From NCBI GenBank assembly GCA_947642745.1, contig CANRTU010000011.1, positions 1 to 64,000 of the forward strand: a stretch of DNA of 64,000 bases. The letters are read 5' to 3'. Shown one piece after another: positions 31,660-41,858 of the stretch. Made by a program: the position numbers and the translations under genes. Source of the stretch: an uncultured Eubacterium sp. (GTDB lineage: Bacteria > Bacillota > Clostridia > Lachnospirales > Lachnospiraceae). The first letter of the stretch is position 1. Each line of letters opens with the position of its first letter. A model generated the notes under the pieces. That model was given only the letters and a program-made list of their open reading frames with translations. It had not been told where the DNA came from and made no database searches.

Positions 31660-32832
31660 ATGGGCTTTTTTAAGCGTAGAAAAGACAGAAAACAGATGGA
31701 AAAAGTCCTTGCGGACGTGCAGACGCTGGAAGATGCGGTACCGGCCCTTGCGGCGGACGCCACGGAAGAAGCGCTGATGGAACGCTGCAGCCGTATTATG
31801 GACAATGCCAGACAGATTGACGATGGGAAAAAAGAGTATCATATTATCACATCCTATCTTAACGACATTGAAGTGATTGAAAACCTGCCACCGGACCAGG
31901 GAGATGAGATCAGAAAAGCGGCGGATTTTGTAGCCAGGCTCAACCGGGCAAGAGATGAGTTTTTAAATACGTCCAGGCGTATTTCCGACGCCCAGTTTAA
32001 AATGTTACAGCGGCTGGAGGACGAACTGCCGGATATTATTAAAAAAATGCGTGAAAATGAAAACTACCAGTCTGTGGTAAAGCGGGATATGCAGTATCTG
32101 GAAGGGGAAAAGCAGGAGTGGGAGATACAAAAAAAGGAACGACGCTACCAGCGCAGACTGCTGCATAAGGCGGCGTGCCTGCTGCTCTGTGCTGTGGCCA
32201 CTGCGGCGGTGCTGCTGATCGTGCTGGCTGTGGGCTTTGACATGGAGCTGCGGTACGCCTGGACCGGCACCATCGGCGTGGCCGTACTGGGTGCGGCAGC
32301 AATTATACTGCAGCTGGAAAATGGCAGGCAGGATATCCGCCAGGCGGACGTTAATATTAATTATGCCATTACCCTGTTAAATAAAGTCAAAATCAAATAT
32401 GTAAATATTACAAACGCAGTGGATTATACCAGGGAAAAGTATCATGTCAGGGATTCCAGGGAACTGGAGAACCAGTGGGATCTGTACCGGGAATCGGTGC
32501 GGGAACAGGAGAAATACCGTCAGACCAACGAAGATCTGAATTACTATTATGACAAGCTGGTCCGTATGTTAAAAAAATGCGAACTATACGATTCCCGTGT
32601 CTGGATCGAACAGCCGCTGGCGCTGGTGGAGCCAAGGGAGATGGTGGAGCTTAAACATAATCTGCTGGTAAGGCGGCAGAAACTGCGGGAGAAGATCGGA
32701 CAGAATCTGGAGATCGTAAAAAAAGAACGGAAAGAAATTGACAGGGTGCTGCGGGGAAGGACAGAGCAGAGCGAGGGACTGCGGGAGATGGTGGCTTCGA
32801 TTGATCAGATGGCGGGACTGGAGCATGTGTGA
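31660..32832 (+). CDS. coiled-coil membrane protein of the Hsp70-like operon
   Basis: 390 residues. The basic N-terminus (FFKRRKDRKQMEK) and long helices to ~165 are followed by two membrane helices (LHKAACLLLCAVATAAVLLI, VLAVG; WTGTIGVAVLGAAAIILQL) with a very short loop, then a second long coiled coil to the end (KYRQTNEDLNYYYDKLVRML). Both ends would face the cytoplasm. It could tether the Hsp70-like complex to the membrane. It starts 4 nt after the TPR gene's stop, with AAGGGG before ATG 31660. No known family. Confidence 0.75.
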   Translation: MGFFKRRKDRKQMEKVLADVQTLEDAVPALAADATEEALMERCSRIMDNARQIDDGKKEYHIITSYLNDIEVIENLPPDQGDEIRKAADFVARLNRARDEFLNTSRRISDAQFKMLQRLEDELPDIIKKMRENENYQSVVKRDMQYLEGEKQEWEIQKKERRYQRRLLHKAACLLLCAVATAAVLLIVLAVGFDMELRYAWTGTIGVAVLGAAAIILQLENGRQDIRQADVNINYAITLLNKVKIKYVNITNAVDYTREKYHVRDSRELENQWDLYRESVREQEKYRQTNEDLNYYYDKLVRMLKKCELYDSRVWIEQPLALVEPREMVELKHNLLVRRQKLREKIGQNLEIVKKERKEIDRVLRGRTEQSEGLREMVASIDQMAGLEHV

Positions 32833-32898
32833 AAAACATAACAATGTATGATCAGGTATTGTCTGTTCCGGGCAGACGGATTATGTTTCCTGATTTTT

Positions 32899-32958
32899 AT
32901 GAAAATAAAACAGCGGTGTTTCCGGATATGGCCGGAGATACCGCTGTTTTGTTTTCAT
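32899..32958. terminator. strong terminator after the Hsp70-like operon
   Basis: AAAACAGCGGTGTTTCCGG (32907-32925) pairs with CCGGAGATACCGCTGTTTT (32932-32950) with two mismatches; the flanks continue pairing (ATGAAAA / TTTTCAT). T-rich on both strands, so likely bidirectional. Confidence 0.88.
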
Positions 32959-33531
32959 AAAAGAGTGTTTCTGTAAAGCCGGACCTGTCTGGGAACGCGG
33001 TGGCTTATGCGCTTTGTTACGGGATTCCCGTACGCACCAGAACCTGTACGACACCACGGAGGCTGGTGCACGCCGCTACAGCTCACGGCCCGGCGTCTGA
33101 CCGGCAATCCTGACGGAAGGGGGACAGTGCCGGAGTGGAAAATACGGACGCCTGAAACAAAACCGGGAAACCGGCTGTCCCTGCCAGAAAAGTCTGGAAA
33201 TAAATTCGCAAACCTGAATCAGTCATCGTTCCGGTTCCTGCCGGAACTTCTTTTTCTATTAACATCTTCTGGTAACATCGCAATACGTGTGGCGAAATGG
33301 CGTACCGGTGTATGATCACAATAAAGGAATGGCAGAAGAACCAGTCACGTGGTACATAAGGCCTGACGCCGGACAGAAAAATCTGTTTTGAATATCCTGA
33401 ATGCTTAAACCTCAAATGACACGTAACAGGACGTGCCGGTGTGCAGCCTCATACTTCATCTGCACCTGAAGCGGCCGGCCACAGCCGTTATCCCGGTTTT
33501 GTTTCAGGCGCCCGGGGAAGCGGCTGATACG
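32959..33531. other. gap without a supported gene
   Basis: No ORF with a ribosome site and coding-like residues on either strand. GC-rich patches (GGAGGCTGGTGCACGCCGC) but no clear repeat-family end. Confidence 0.45.
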
Positions 33532-34137
33532 CTAAATGATATCCTCAAACGCATCGTTTACATCCCAGCGGGGTGTAAAATCCACCTGGATATTAATTTC
33601 CAGTGCGTCCAGCTGTTCGGAAACCAGATCGCATTCTTTATTGTATTTGCGTACCAGCGCCCGCACATCGTTGCGGTTAAAGTCGATGGTGGTGGCTTCT
33701 TCTATCTCATAATAATATTCGGTCTGGTTGCCCTCAGCGTTAAATTTGTATCCGGAACCGGGTACCGTGGCTGTAGACGACCGGATATGGGCCATCTGAT
33801 CCAGTACCCGGATAAATTCCTGCTTCCGTTTATTGAGCGAAATTGCGTTGTCGATGTTAAGGCCTGCTCCCGCTTTGGCCTTTGCGATGGCATTTGTGAG
33901 TTCCTGCTTTTCTTCCAGTATTTTTACTGCCAGATTTACCACATCCATAGGTGTGAAATCCACGTCAAAAGATTTTGGAACCGTCAGTGTTTCGTCCTGC
34001 GCCTGAGGGTTTGCTTTTTTGCGGAAATGCTTCTGTACGGTAGTTGTTACAAAATCCGTACTGGACAGATAGGAACAGGCGGTGGTTAACAGCCGTTCCA
34101 GAAAATTGGCGTATCGGTAAGATCCTTTCAGATTCAT
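33532..34137 (-). CDS. conserved hypothetical protein
   Basis: 201 residues, AAAGGAG upstream of ATG 34137. Helical with a TTTVQKHFRKKANPQAQDET linker, then FTPMDVVNLAVKILEEKQEL, NKRKQEFIRVLDQMAHIRSS and a C-terminal DALEINIQVDFTPRWDVNDA. DFTPMD and DFTP near both ends may bind the same partner. No signal peptide or membrane helix. I do not recognise the family; codon use is like the chromosome, not like mobile DNA. Confidence 0.7.
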   Translation of the reverse strand: MNLKGSYRYANFLERLLTTACSYLSSTDFVTTTVQKHFRKKANPQAQDETLTVPKSFDVDFTPMDVVNLAVKILEEKQELTNAIAKAKAGAGLNIDNAISLNKRKQEFIRVLDQMAHIRSSTATVPGSGYKFNAEGNQTEYYYEIEEATTIDFNRNDVRALVRKYNKECDLVSEQLDALEINIQVDFTPRWDVNDAFEDII

Positions 34138-34423
34138 TTTGTCATCTCCTTTTGTAACGGCGCCATACCAGGCATGGGCAGGAAACCGGAAATACCGTAA
34201 TGTTATTAACTTAAGCGGCCATCCCGGTCATCCGTCCGCAAAAAACTGACAATCAGGAGCATTGTACATCCGGATTCCGGACAGGAAACGCTTAAGTTCA
34301 TGACATTGGAAAATCCTGCGTCTGTCTGGCCGGTGCGGCCTGCTGCCGGATACACCCGGGATTAATAACGGGTATGAACAGCCACTGTTTTTCGTCTGTT
34401 TTAAAACATTTTAGCAAAACGTA

Positions 34424-34452
34424 TTCACTTTTGCAATGAAATCTGATAAAAT
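34424..34452 (+). promoter_or_regulatory. possible promoter of the hydrogenase sensor
   Basis: TTCACT (34424-34429), 17-nt spacer, TAAAAT (34447-34452). The only AT-rich stretch in the 430-bp gap before the gene. Confidence 0.35.
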
Positions 34453-34573
34453 TTTATAAGGAGAAAAGAGAGGGTGACAGTTTTTGTTGTATAAATTGTT
34501 GCATGTGGCAGAAGAAACAGGTAATAATAACGGCAGAAAGCATACAGTTTTAGACAAAAGGAGTACAAATGTT

Positions 34574-36532
34574 ATGAAAAACAAAACAGAAATGGAAGTA
34601 TTGAAAGATCATTCGGGTATGCTGGTCTATACGACGGACGACTGTACGGGATGCAACAAATGTGTCCGTGTCTGTCCTACGCTGGTTTCGAACGTTGCGG
34701 GAGAAGGTAAAATATGGGTAAACCGTGACGGCTGTGTGGCATGTGGGGCGTGCCTGGATGCGTGTGGTCACGGTGCGAGACAGTATCATGATGATACAGA
34801 AGCTTTCTTTTCAGAACTAAAGGCTGGAAAAAATTTTTCCGTAATCGTAGCGCCGGCATTTCTTGCCAATTATCCAAAAGAGTACAAACGAATTTTAGGT
34901 TATCTGAAATCACTGGGGGTCCGGCATATCTACAGTGTGTCTTTTGGTGCGGACATTACGACCTGGGGGTATTTAAAATACATCACGGAAAACAATTTCA
35001 AAGGAGGAATCAGCCAGCCGTGTCCGGCGGTGGTGGATTATGTGGAAAAATATATTCCCGGGCTCATTCCACACATGATGCCGGTACAGAGTCCGATGAT
35101 GTGCATGGCGATTTACATAAAGAAATATTTAAAAATTTCTGACGATCTGGCATTTATCAGTCCCTGTGTGGCAAAAAAATGCGAAATCATGGATAAAAAC
35201 AACCGGGGTTACGTAAAATATAATGTTACGTTTGCCAGGCTGATGGAGTACATTGGCAGGGAGTACACAAACAGTCCGGAATATACCGACGAGCTGGAAT
35301 ACGGACTGGGATCTGTCTATCCGATGCCAGGAGGCCTTAGGGAAAATGTGGAGCATTTTCTGGGAAAGAGCGAGGTAGTGCGCCAGGTGGAAGGAGAGCT
35401 GGAAGCGTACCGTTATCTGAAGGAATATGCGCGGCGTATCCAGGATAAGGCGCAGCTGCCATTACTGGTAGACGTATTAAACTGCGGCAAAGGATGTATC
35501 TATGGCACTGCCACAGAACCTTCCAGAAATACAGATGACGTACTGCTTACACTGGGCAGGATGCGGGATATGAATCAGCAGGGGACTCACAGGCGTGGCC
35601 TGTTTCACAGAACGGACCGGAATCCCTGGTCGGACCGCCTTACCCCGCAGGAACGCCTCGCTAATCTGATGACGGCTTTTAAAGAGCTGAATCTGTCAGA
35701 TTTTATCCGTACATACGATACAACAAAGACAATTACGATTAAAGAACCTTCCGCTGAGCAGCTGAACCAGATTTTCCTTGATATGGGAAAAGAAACCCGG
35801 GCAAAGCAGAATATGAACTGCTGCGCCTGTGGATACGAGACATGTAAAGATATGGCCCGTGCCATTTATAACAGGGTCAACTATAAGGAAAACTGTATTC
35901 ATTATGTCAGGGAACTGGCGGAAAAAGAAAGGCAGCGCATAGAAGAGGTCAGTGAGGCGCAAAGACTGGAACAGGAGCGCAAAGAGCGGCAGCTGGCGGA
36001 GATCCGGGGGAGGTTTTCCACACTTTCAGATGCTGTCAGTGAACTGAATGACGCCAATGAAGCTTCCGCCTGTGAAGCTTCCAGTCTGGCGGGCAGGCTT
36101 AAGGATATTTCCGATTTCTGCATGAATCTGGAGAAATCGCTGACAAGCATTCTGAATTTTATTGATATTTACAAAAACACCAGTGAAAATATTGTGGGTA
36201 TCGCAAACAAGACAAACCTGCTTTCTTTAAATGCCTCCATAGAAGCGGCCAGGGCAGGAAACCAGGGAATGGGTTTTGCGGTGGTGGCTGAAGAGATCCG
36301 TAATCTGTCTGCGTCTATCAAGACACTGATCGCAAAAGACAACCAGCGTGCGGATGAGACCATACCAAAGGTGGATGAAAGTGTGGACGCCATCCGCAGG
36401 CTGGTGGAACATATCAGCAGTATGAATGACCGTGTGAGCACAATTGCCGCAAATTCACAGGAGATTGCGGCCCAGACTGCCAACGTGCAGGTAATGGCCG
36501 AAGATCTGAAACACGAGGTGGAGGAAATCTGA
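34574..36532 (+). CDS. sensory [FeFe] hydrogenase with methyl-accepting chemotaxis domain
   Basis: 652 residues from ATG 34574 (AAAGGAG ~11 nt upstream). Two [4Fe-4S] ferredoxin motifs ([24 protein letters not shown]); H-cluster motifs [10 protein letters not shown] (Cys150), SPCVAKKCE (Cys198) and [10 protein letters not shown] (Cys304, Cys308); a further Fe-S domain with CCACGYETC near residue 417; then an MCP signalling coil with [20 protein letters not shown]. There is no membrane helix, so it senses in the cytoplasm. The usual TSCCPxW and ExMACxxGCxxG motifs are altered (third is N-C-G-K-G-C), typical of the sensory hydrogenase group, which is thought to detect H2 or redox state and signal through the MCP part. 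No hydrogenase maturation genes nearby. Confidence 0.9.
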   Translation: MKNKTEMEVLKDHSGMLVYTTDDCTGCNKCVRVCPTLVSNVAGEGKIWVNRDGCVACGACLDACGHGARQYHDDTEAFFSELKAGKNFSVIVAPAFLANYPKEYKRILGYLKSLGVRHIYSVSFGADITTWGYLKYITENNFKGGISQPCPAVVDYVEKYIPGLIPHMMPVQSPMMCMAIYIKKYLKISDDLAFISPCVAKKCEIMDKNNRGYVKYNVTFARLMEYIGREYTNSPEYTDELEYGLGSVYPMPGGLRENVEHFLGKSEVVRQVEGELEAYRYLKEYARRIQDKAQLPLLVDVLNCGKGCIYGTATEPSRNTDDVLLTLGRMRDMNQQGTHRRGLFHRTDRNPWSDRLTPQERLANLMTAFKELNLSDFIRTYDTTKTITIKEPSAEQLNQIFLDMGKETRAKQNMNCCACGYETCKDMARAIYNRVNYKENCIHYVRELAEKERQRIEEVSEAQRLEQERKERQLAEIRGRFSTLSDAVSELNDANEASACEASSLAGRLKDISDFCMNLEKSLTSILNFIDIYKNTSENIVGIANKTNLLSLNASIEAARAGNQGMGFAVVAEEIRNLSASIKTLIAKDNQRADETIPKVDESVDAIRRLVEHISSMNDRVSTIAANSQEIAAQTANVQVMAEDLKHEVEEI

Positions 36533-36717
36533 TTGTTAATTTTTGTAAATCAAAACATCAGCAGCCCCCGGATTTAGCCGGGACTGTCAGCGGGCATCTG
36601 GTCAGCCGGGGCTGTCACTGAATGCCGCAGGGGCGTCGTCCGGACGGGGCGGAAGCTGTTACAGACTGGCTGAGTGACAGATGTTTGCAGTTTTTTTGTA
36701 AAAATTTAATAATTTTG

Positions 36718-36746
36718 TTTACAAAAACAGTGAAATATTGTAAAAT
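36718..36746 (+). promoter_or_regulatory. promoter of glgCD
   Basis: TTTACA (36718-36723), 17-nt spacer, TAAAAT (36741-36746), about 150 nt before glgC. An inverted TTTTGTAAA...TTTACAAAA overlaps the -35 region (36695-36727) and could be a regulator site. Confidence 0.65.
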
Positions 36747-36896
36747 AATACCATTCAGAAGTGGAAGTTATTTTGATCACAGGTAAAAATGTCAAAAATG
36801 CCCTTCTTTGATAGCAACCAGTCCGGACAGCCGGGAGCTGTCATTCGCTGACAGGGGAGTTGCAAAAGATTATTAGAATAGAAAAGGAGATAAAAA

Positions 36897-38096
36897 ATGG
36901 GTAAAGAAATGATTGCTATGCTTCTTGCCGGTGGACAGGGTTCCCGTCTCTATGCGTTGACCCAGAAGCTGGCAAAACCTGCAGTTCCATTTGGCGGTAA
37001 ATACCGTATTATTGATTTTCCGCTTTCCAATTGTGTGAACTCAGGAATTGACACGGTAGGTATTCTGACACAGTATCAGCCACTGGTATTAAATGAATAT
37101 ATTGGAAACGGACAGCCATGGGATCTTGACCGTCTTTACGGCGGCGTACATGTGCTCCCTCCGTATCAGCAGGCTTCCGGTTCTGACTGGTACAAAGGCA
37201 CCGCAAACGCTATTTATCAGAATATCTCATTTATCGACCGGTATGATCCGCAGTATGTCATCATTCTTTCCGGCGACCAGATATGCAAACAGGACTACAG
37301 CGATTTCCTCCGTTTCCATAAGGAAAAAGGTGCGGAGTTCAGTGTGGCTGTTATGGAAGTGCCTTGGGAAGAGGCTTCCAGATTTGGTCTTATGGTCGCT
37401 GATGGAAATGACAGGATTACGGAATTCCAGGAAAAACCAAAGGAGCCAAAATCCAACCTGGCGTCCATGGGTATTTATATTTTCAACTGGGATATCCTGA
37501 AAAAATATCTGATCGAAGACGAAGCAGATCCGGAATCTGAAAACGACTTTGGCAATAATATTATTCCAAATCTGTTACGGGATGACCGGAAAATGTACGC
37601 ATATCATTTCTCAGGTTACTGGAAGGACGTAGGAACCATTCCTTCTTTATGGGAAGCAAATATGGAAGTACTTGACCCTGAACACAGCGGTATCAACCTC
37701 TTTGACGAGCAGTGGAAAGTATTCAGCCGCAACAGCGGTATGACCGGTCATAAAATCAATGCCGGCGCCACAGTGGAAAACTCCATGATCACAGACGGTT
37801 GTAAAATATCCGGAAATGTAAAACATTCCATTCTCTTTGCCGGCGTAAAGGTAGAAGAGGGTGCGGAAATTGAAGATGCGGTCATTATGGGTGGCACGAT
37901 CATCAAATCAGGCGCAAAAGTAAAACACTGCATCATAGCGGAAAATGTAGTCATCGGGAAGAACGCTGTCATTGGACAGATGCCGGAAGGAGACCAGGCA
38001 GGGGTAGCCACTGTTGGTCCTGGTGTTTATGTTGGCGATAATGTAACGATCGGACCAGACGCCATGGTCAATGATAATGTAAAGGACGGTGAATAG
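36897..38096 (+). CDS. glgC: glucose-1-phosphate adenylyltransferase, catalytic subunit
   Basis: 399 residues. The nucleotidyltransferase start [20 protein letters not shown] then [20 protein letters not shown]; sugar-binding [30 protein letters not shown]; left-handed beta-helix C-terminus with hexapeptide repeats. It makes ADP-glucose from glucose-1-phosphate and ATP, the first committed step to glycogen. AAAGGAG ribosome site. Overlaps neighbour glgD by gap of 2 nt only. Full length and intact. Confidence 0.97.
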   Translation: MGKEMIAMLLAGGQGSRLYALTQKLAKPAVPFGGKYRIIDFPLSNCVNSGIDTVGILTQYQPLVLNEYIGNGQPWDLDRLYGGVHVLPPYQQASGSDWYKGTANAIYQNISFIDRYDPQYVIILSGDQICKQDYSDFLRFHKEKGAEFSVAVMEVPWEEASRFGLMVADGNDRITEFQEKPKEPKSNLASMGIYIFNWDILKKYLIEDEADPESENDFGNNIIPNLLRDDRKMYAYHFSGYWKDVGTIPSLWEANMEVLDPEHSGINLFDEQWKVFSRNSGMTGHKINAGATVENSMITDGCKISGNVKHSILFAGVKVEEGAEIEDAVIMGGTIIKSGAKVKHCIIAENVVIGKNAVIGQMPEGDQAGVATVGPGVYVGDNVTIGPDAMVNDNVKDGE

Positions 38097-38098
38097 TA

Positions 38099-39241
38099 AT
38101 GGCAAATTCCAACACAAACGCATTGGGTATTCTGTTTCCAAATGCTTATGATGAACTTGTACCTGAACTGACCAGTGAACGGCTGATGGCTTCCATTCCA
38201 TTTGCAAGCCGTTACCGTATGATTGACTTTACTTTATCCAGTATGGTCAACTGTGGGATTGATAATATTACGGTACTGGTACGTGAAAATTATTTCTCAT
38301 TGTTAGACCACCTTGGCTCAGGCCGTGAATGGGATCTGTCCCGTAAAAACGGAGGTCTGAATATTTTTCCTCCTTATGCGCAGAAAAATATGGGCGTATA
38401 TGGCGGCAAAGTCGGCATGATTGCCAGCGTGCTGGGATTCTTAAAATCCCAGAAGGAGAAGTATGTGGTACTGGCGGATACAGATATTGCGGGAAACTTT
38501 GATTTCAAAGCCATTCTGGACGCCCATATCGCCAGTGAAGCGGATATTACAGTCGTATATACAAAAGAAGAACTGCCGGAAAACCTGGTGAAGACAGACG
38601 ATCTGACCAGGGTGATGTATTATACACTGGATCTGGACGGCAGCCAGGTAAAGAAAATCAATATCAATTCCCAGGAAAAGGGAATTCAGAATTTCTCTAC
38701 AAATATTTATGTATTTGACAGGGAAGCTTTAATAGATATTATTAAGACTGCGTTTAATAATGGCAGTGTGTACTTAGAACGTGACATTTTAATTCCACAG
38801 CTGGATAAATTAAAAGTGAACGGCTATGAATATACAGATTATGTGTCCCATATCAGCAGTCTCAAGAGTTATTTTGATGAGAATATGAAGCTCTTAAAAG
38901 ATGAAAATCTGGACGCTTTATTTGACCGGAATCCGATTTATACCAAGATCCGTGACGATAACCCGACACGCTATATGAATGGCTCTTCCGCAAAAAATGT
39001 TATGGTAGCTGACGGCTGCGTCATTGAAGGCGAGATCGAAAACTGTATTCTTTTCAGGGGCGTCAGGGTTGGCAAAGGCGCAAAGGTGAAAAATTCCATT
39101 CTGATGCAGGATACGGTAATTGAATCCGGCGTGGAAGCGGAATATATCGTAACGGATAAGAAAGTAACAATCAGTGAAGGCAAAGAGCTCAAAGGTACGG
39201 AGACGTTCCCGATCTTTGTGGCTAAGAGACAGACTGTATAA
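38099..39241 (+). CDS. glgD: GlgD, regulatory subunit of ADP-glucose pyrophosphorylase
   Basis: 380 residues. Same fold as GlgC, but the catalytic loop is degenerate: it begins NALGILFPNAYDELVPELTS in place of GGxGxRL. Later YRMIDFTLSSMVNCGIDNIT and the beta-helix end remain. In Firmicutes GlgD boosts GlgC activity in a mixed tetramer. Gene starts 2 nt after glgC stop, so the two are cotranscribed. No other glg genes follow. Confidence 0.95.
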   Translation: MANSNTNALGILFPNAYDELVPELTSERLMASIPFASRYRMIDFTLSSMVNCGIDNITVLVRENYFSLLDHLGSGREWDLSRKNGGLNIFPPYAQKNMGVYGGKVGMIASVLGFLKSQKEKYVVLADTDIAGNFDFKAILDAHIASEADITVVYTKEELPENLVKTDDLTRVMYYTLDLDGSQVKKININSQEKGIQNFSTNIYVFDREALIDIIKTAFNNGSVYLERDILIPQLDKLKVNGYEYTDYVSHISSLKSYFDENMKLLKDENLDALFDRNPIYTKIRDDNPTRYMNGSSAKNVMVADGCVIEGEIENCILFRGVRVGKGAKVKNSILMQDTVIESGVEAEYIVTDKKVTISEGKELKGTETFPIFVAKRQTV

Positions 39242-39313
39242 TTACGGGATCAGATTATTTACGCAGGATGCTGCTACGCCCTGTCTGACAGGGAACTGCG
39301 GCTGTGTATATGG

Positions 39314-39393
39314 CAGCGGCATGGCTTTCCCGGCCATGCCGCTGATCTGCCGGGTCCGGAAGGTAATGATGACTGATACCTTCCGGACCCGGC
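39314..39393 (+). terminator. double hairpin terminator after glgD
   Basis: First stem CAGCGGCATGG/CCATGCCGCTG (39315-39344); second a perfect 17-bp stem 39349-39365 with 39377-39393 (GCCGGGTCCGGAAGGTA and complement), then GTTCTGTCTG. T-run is weak but the stem is very stable. Confidence 0.75.
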
Positions 39394-39477
39394 GTTCTGT
39401 CTGTGGGAAAACGCAGAAAAAGCCGTGCAGACGTGATCCGGTTACAGTCTGGCGTATTGTTTAATTTTTAACATTTC

Positions 39478-39506
39478 TTGTATATGGCGCCAATCCGGAT
39501 TATAAT
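39478..39506 (+). promoter_or_regulatory. promoter of ackA
   Basis: TTGTAT (39478-39483), 17-nt spacer, perfect TATAAT (39501-39506), 49 nt before the ATG. Confidence 0.65.
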
Positions 39507-39554
39507 AAAAAGAATTGTACAACACTTATTTAAATAAGAAAAAGGAGAAAAACC

Positions 39555-40760
39555 ATGAATGTATTAGTAATTAACTGCGGCAGTTCCTCACTGAAATACC
39601 AGGTTATCAGCTCTGAAACAGAAGACGTGCTGGCAAAGGGGCTTTGCGAGCGTATCGGTATCGACGGCAGACTGGTGTATCAGCCTGCGGGCGGGGAAAA
39701 GGAAATCACGGAGGCGTCCATGCCGACCCACAAGCAGGCCATCCAGATGGTCATCGACGCCCTGGTAAATAAGAAAACCGGCGTGATAAACAGCCTGGAC
39801 GAGATTGGTGCGGTAGGGCACCGTATCGTGCACGGCGGGGAAAAATTTGCGGCTTCAGCCATTATTACAGACGAAATGATCCAGACCGTGGAGGCCTGTT
39901 CAGATCTGGCGCCTTTGCACAATCCGGCTAATCTGATCGGCGTGCGGGCCTGTCAGGAACTGATGCCGGATACCACGATGGTGGGTGTTTTCGATACGGC
40001 TTTTCACCAGACCATGCCGCAGGAGGCTTATCTTTACGGTGTGCCATATGAGTATTATGAGAAATACAGTGTGCGTAAATACGGATTTCACGGTACCAGC
40101 CACAGCTATGTATCAAAACGGGCGGCGGATATTTTACAAAAGCCTTATGAATCTTTAAAGACCATTGTCTGTCATCTTGGAAACGGAGCGTCTGTCTGTG
40201 CGGTAAAAAATGGACAATCCGTAGATACATCCATGGGCCTTTCCCCGCTGGAAGGTCTTGTAATGGGCACCCGTTCCGGAGACATTGATCCGTCGGCCGC
40301 AGAGCTGATCGCTAAAAAAGAAGGGCTGGATCTGGCCGGAGCCATTAACGTACTGAACAAAAAATCCGGAGTCATGGGCTTATCCGGTGTATCCTCGGAT
40401 TTCAGGGACCTTTCGTCAGCGGCGGAAGAAGGCAATACAAGGGCGGCGATTGCGCTGAAAGTATTTAACTACCGGGTGGTAAAATATATTGGCGCTTATG
40501 CGGCGGCCATGAACGGAGTGGACTGTATCTGCTTTACCGCAGGCGTCGGTGAGAATGACGGATATGTGCGTAAAGAAGTGTGCGCCAGCCTCTCTTACCT
40601 GGGCATAGAGATTGACGAAGAGGCAAATAAAAAACGGGGAGAAGAAGTGGTAATCTCCACACCGGATTCCAGGGTAAAAGTACTGGTGGTACCGACCAAT
40701 GAAGAGCTGGCCATCGCCAGGGAGACAGTAATGCTTGTGAGCGGACAGGGTGCGTCATAA
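39555..40760 (+). CDS. ackA: acetate kinase
   Basis: 401 residues. ASKHA kinase start LVINCGSSSLKYQ, VGHRIVHGGEKF, KYGFHGTSHSYV with the catalytic His, HLGNGASVCAVKNGQSVDTS, and FTAGVGENDG near the end. It makes ATP and acetate from acetyl phosphate, the last step of acetate fermentation. Perfect AAGGAG ribosome site. Usually follows pta; here pta is not adjacent. Confidence 0.97.
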   Translation: MNVLVINCGSSSLKYQVISSETEDVLAKGLCERIGIDGRLVYQPAGGEKEITEASMPTHKQAIQMVIDALVNKKTGVINSLDEIGAVGHRIVHGGEKFAASAIITDEMIQTVEACSDLAPLHNPANLIGVRACQELMPDTTMVGVFDTAFHQTMPQEAYLYGVPYEYYEKYSVRKYGFHGTSHSYVSKRAADILQKPYESLKTIVCHLGNGASVCAVKNGQSVDTSMGLSPLEGLVMGTRSGDIDPSAAELIAKKEGLDLAGAINVLNKKSGVMGLSGVSSDFRDLSSAAEEGNTRAAIALKVFNYRVVKYIGAYAAAMNGVDCICFTAGVGENDGYVRKEVCASLSYLGIEIDEEANKKRGEEVVISTPDSRVKVLVVPTNEELAIARETVMLVSGQGAS

Positions 40761-40835
40761 CCAGTATCCGGTATGGAGCATCCGCCGCAACAGATACGAT
40801 GGCAGCGAAGGATCATAAAAATGTTGGATTATATA

Positions 40836-40864
40836 TTGACAAATAAATCCCACTTCGTTATACT
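40836..40864 (+). promoter_or_regulatory. promoter of yceD-rpmF
   Basis: TTGACA (40836-40841), 17-nt spacer, TATACT (40859-40864), 27 nt before the ATG. Confidence 0.85.
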
Positions 40865-40890
40865 TTTACAAGTATGGAAGGGAAAAAGCC

Positions 40891-41427
40891 ATGATTTTAG
40901 ATATTTCAACAATACTCTCCAGTGAAAACGGGGAAGAAGAAAAAGAAGTTCATATAGATATGGAGTCTTTTGCGTCTAAGATGGGTGTATTTCCTGTTTT
41001 AAAAAGCAAACCATTCACACTGCGGCTTTCCAATGTGGAAAACAGACAGCTGCTGATCCATGGTGAGACAGACGTTACAGTTGCGATCCCATGTGACCGC
41101 TGTCTGACGGAAGTTCCTGTAAAACTGTGTCTGGTCATTGATAAAACTGTCCCGATCGAAAGAAAAGGTCCGGGAGAGGAGGTATCAGGCGATGATCCAC
41201 AGCAGCGGGAATATCTGGAAGGCTGCCGGCTGGATGTGGAGCGGCTCATCTATGGGGAAATGCTCGTTGCCTGGCCGATGAAAGTGCTGTGTAAAGAGGA
41301 TTGTAAAGGAATCTGCGAAAAATGCGGCACGAATCTGAACCAGACAGACTGCGGCTGTGACCGGTGGGTTCCCGATCCACGGATGGCGGCATTTCAGGAT
41401 GTGTTTAATAAATTTAAGGAGGTGTGA
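40891..41427 (+). CDS. yceD: YceD/DUF177 family protein
   Basis: 178 residues. Conserved CDRCL in the first half and the zinc-type end KEDCKGICEKCGTNLNQTDC, GC. DUF177 proteins sit before rpmF almost everywhere in bacteria and are linked to 23S rRNA or ribosome maturation (in E. coli and plants). Gap to rpmF is 4 nt, the usual operon. Confidence 0.95.
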   Translation: MILDISTILSSENGEEEKEVHIDMESFASKMGVFPVLKSKPFTLRLSNVENRQLLIHGETDVTVAIPCDRCLTEVPVKLCLVIDKTVPIERKGPGEEVSGDDPQQREYLEGCRLDVERLIYGEMLVAWPMKVLCKEDCKGICEKCGTNLNQTDCGCDRWVPDPRMAAFQDVFNKFKEV

Positions 41428-41431
41428 TCAG

Positions 41432-41611
41432 ATGTCTATTTGTCCAAAAAATAAATCTTCCAAAAGCAGAAGAGATAAAAGAAGAGCAAACTGGAAAATG
41501 AAAGTTCCGAATCTGGTGAAATGCAGCAAATGCGGAGAATATATGATGCCGCACAGAGTATGCAAAAACTGCGGAACATACAACAAAAAGGAAATCATTC
41601 CGGTTGATTAA
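41432..41611 (+). CDS. rpmF: 50S ribosomal protein L32
   Basis: 59 residues. Start 41432, with AAGGAGGTG before it. Sequence SKSRRDKRRANWKMKVPNLV then zinc-ribbon CSKCGEYMMPHRVCKNCGTY; keeps all four Cys, so it is the C+ zinc form. Structural protein of the large ribosomal subunit. Followed by a terminator. Confidence 0.97.
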   Translation: MSICPKNKSSKSRRDKRRANWKMKVPNLVKCSKCGEYMMPHRVCKNCGTYNKKEIIPVD

Positions 41612-41620
41612 GCGAAGTAG

Positions 41621-41655
41621 TGGACTTTACGGCACAGGCTGTAAAGTCCATTTTC
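41621..41655 (+). terminator. rho-independent terminator after rpmF
   Basis: TGGACTTTAC (41621-41630) pairs with GTAAAGTCCA (41641-41650), then TTTTCT. Ten perfect pairs. Confidence 0.9.
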
Positions 41656-41800
41656 TATGCGCCGGGACCTGTTGCCGGGATGGATTTTCCGCCAGAACCG
41701 GACAGGCCTGCGGGGCGTCATAAACAGGAGAGGTCTTTCATTTAGCGGATACCGGTATGGGTGTATCTCCGCGCCCGCCTGCTGTTTCGAAAAATAATGA

Positions 41801-41829
41801 TTGATTTATAGAATTACTTATAGTATATT
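41801..41829 (+). promoter_or_regulatory. promoter of plsX operon
   Basis: TTGATT (41801-41806), 17-nt spacer, TATATT (41824-41829), 30 nt before plsX. A FapR-type operator was not recognised. Confidence 0.6.
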
Positions 41830-41858
41830 GGAAATGATTTTAGAAAATGGAGGGTCCC

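Noticed and set aside
33433-34089. 218-codon plus-strand frame
   Set aside because: Antisense to the hypothetical gene at 33532-34137, which has AAAGGAG and a coding-like sequence.
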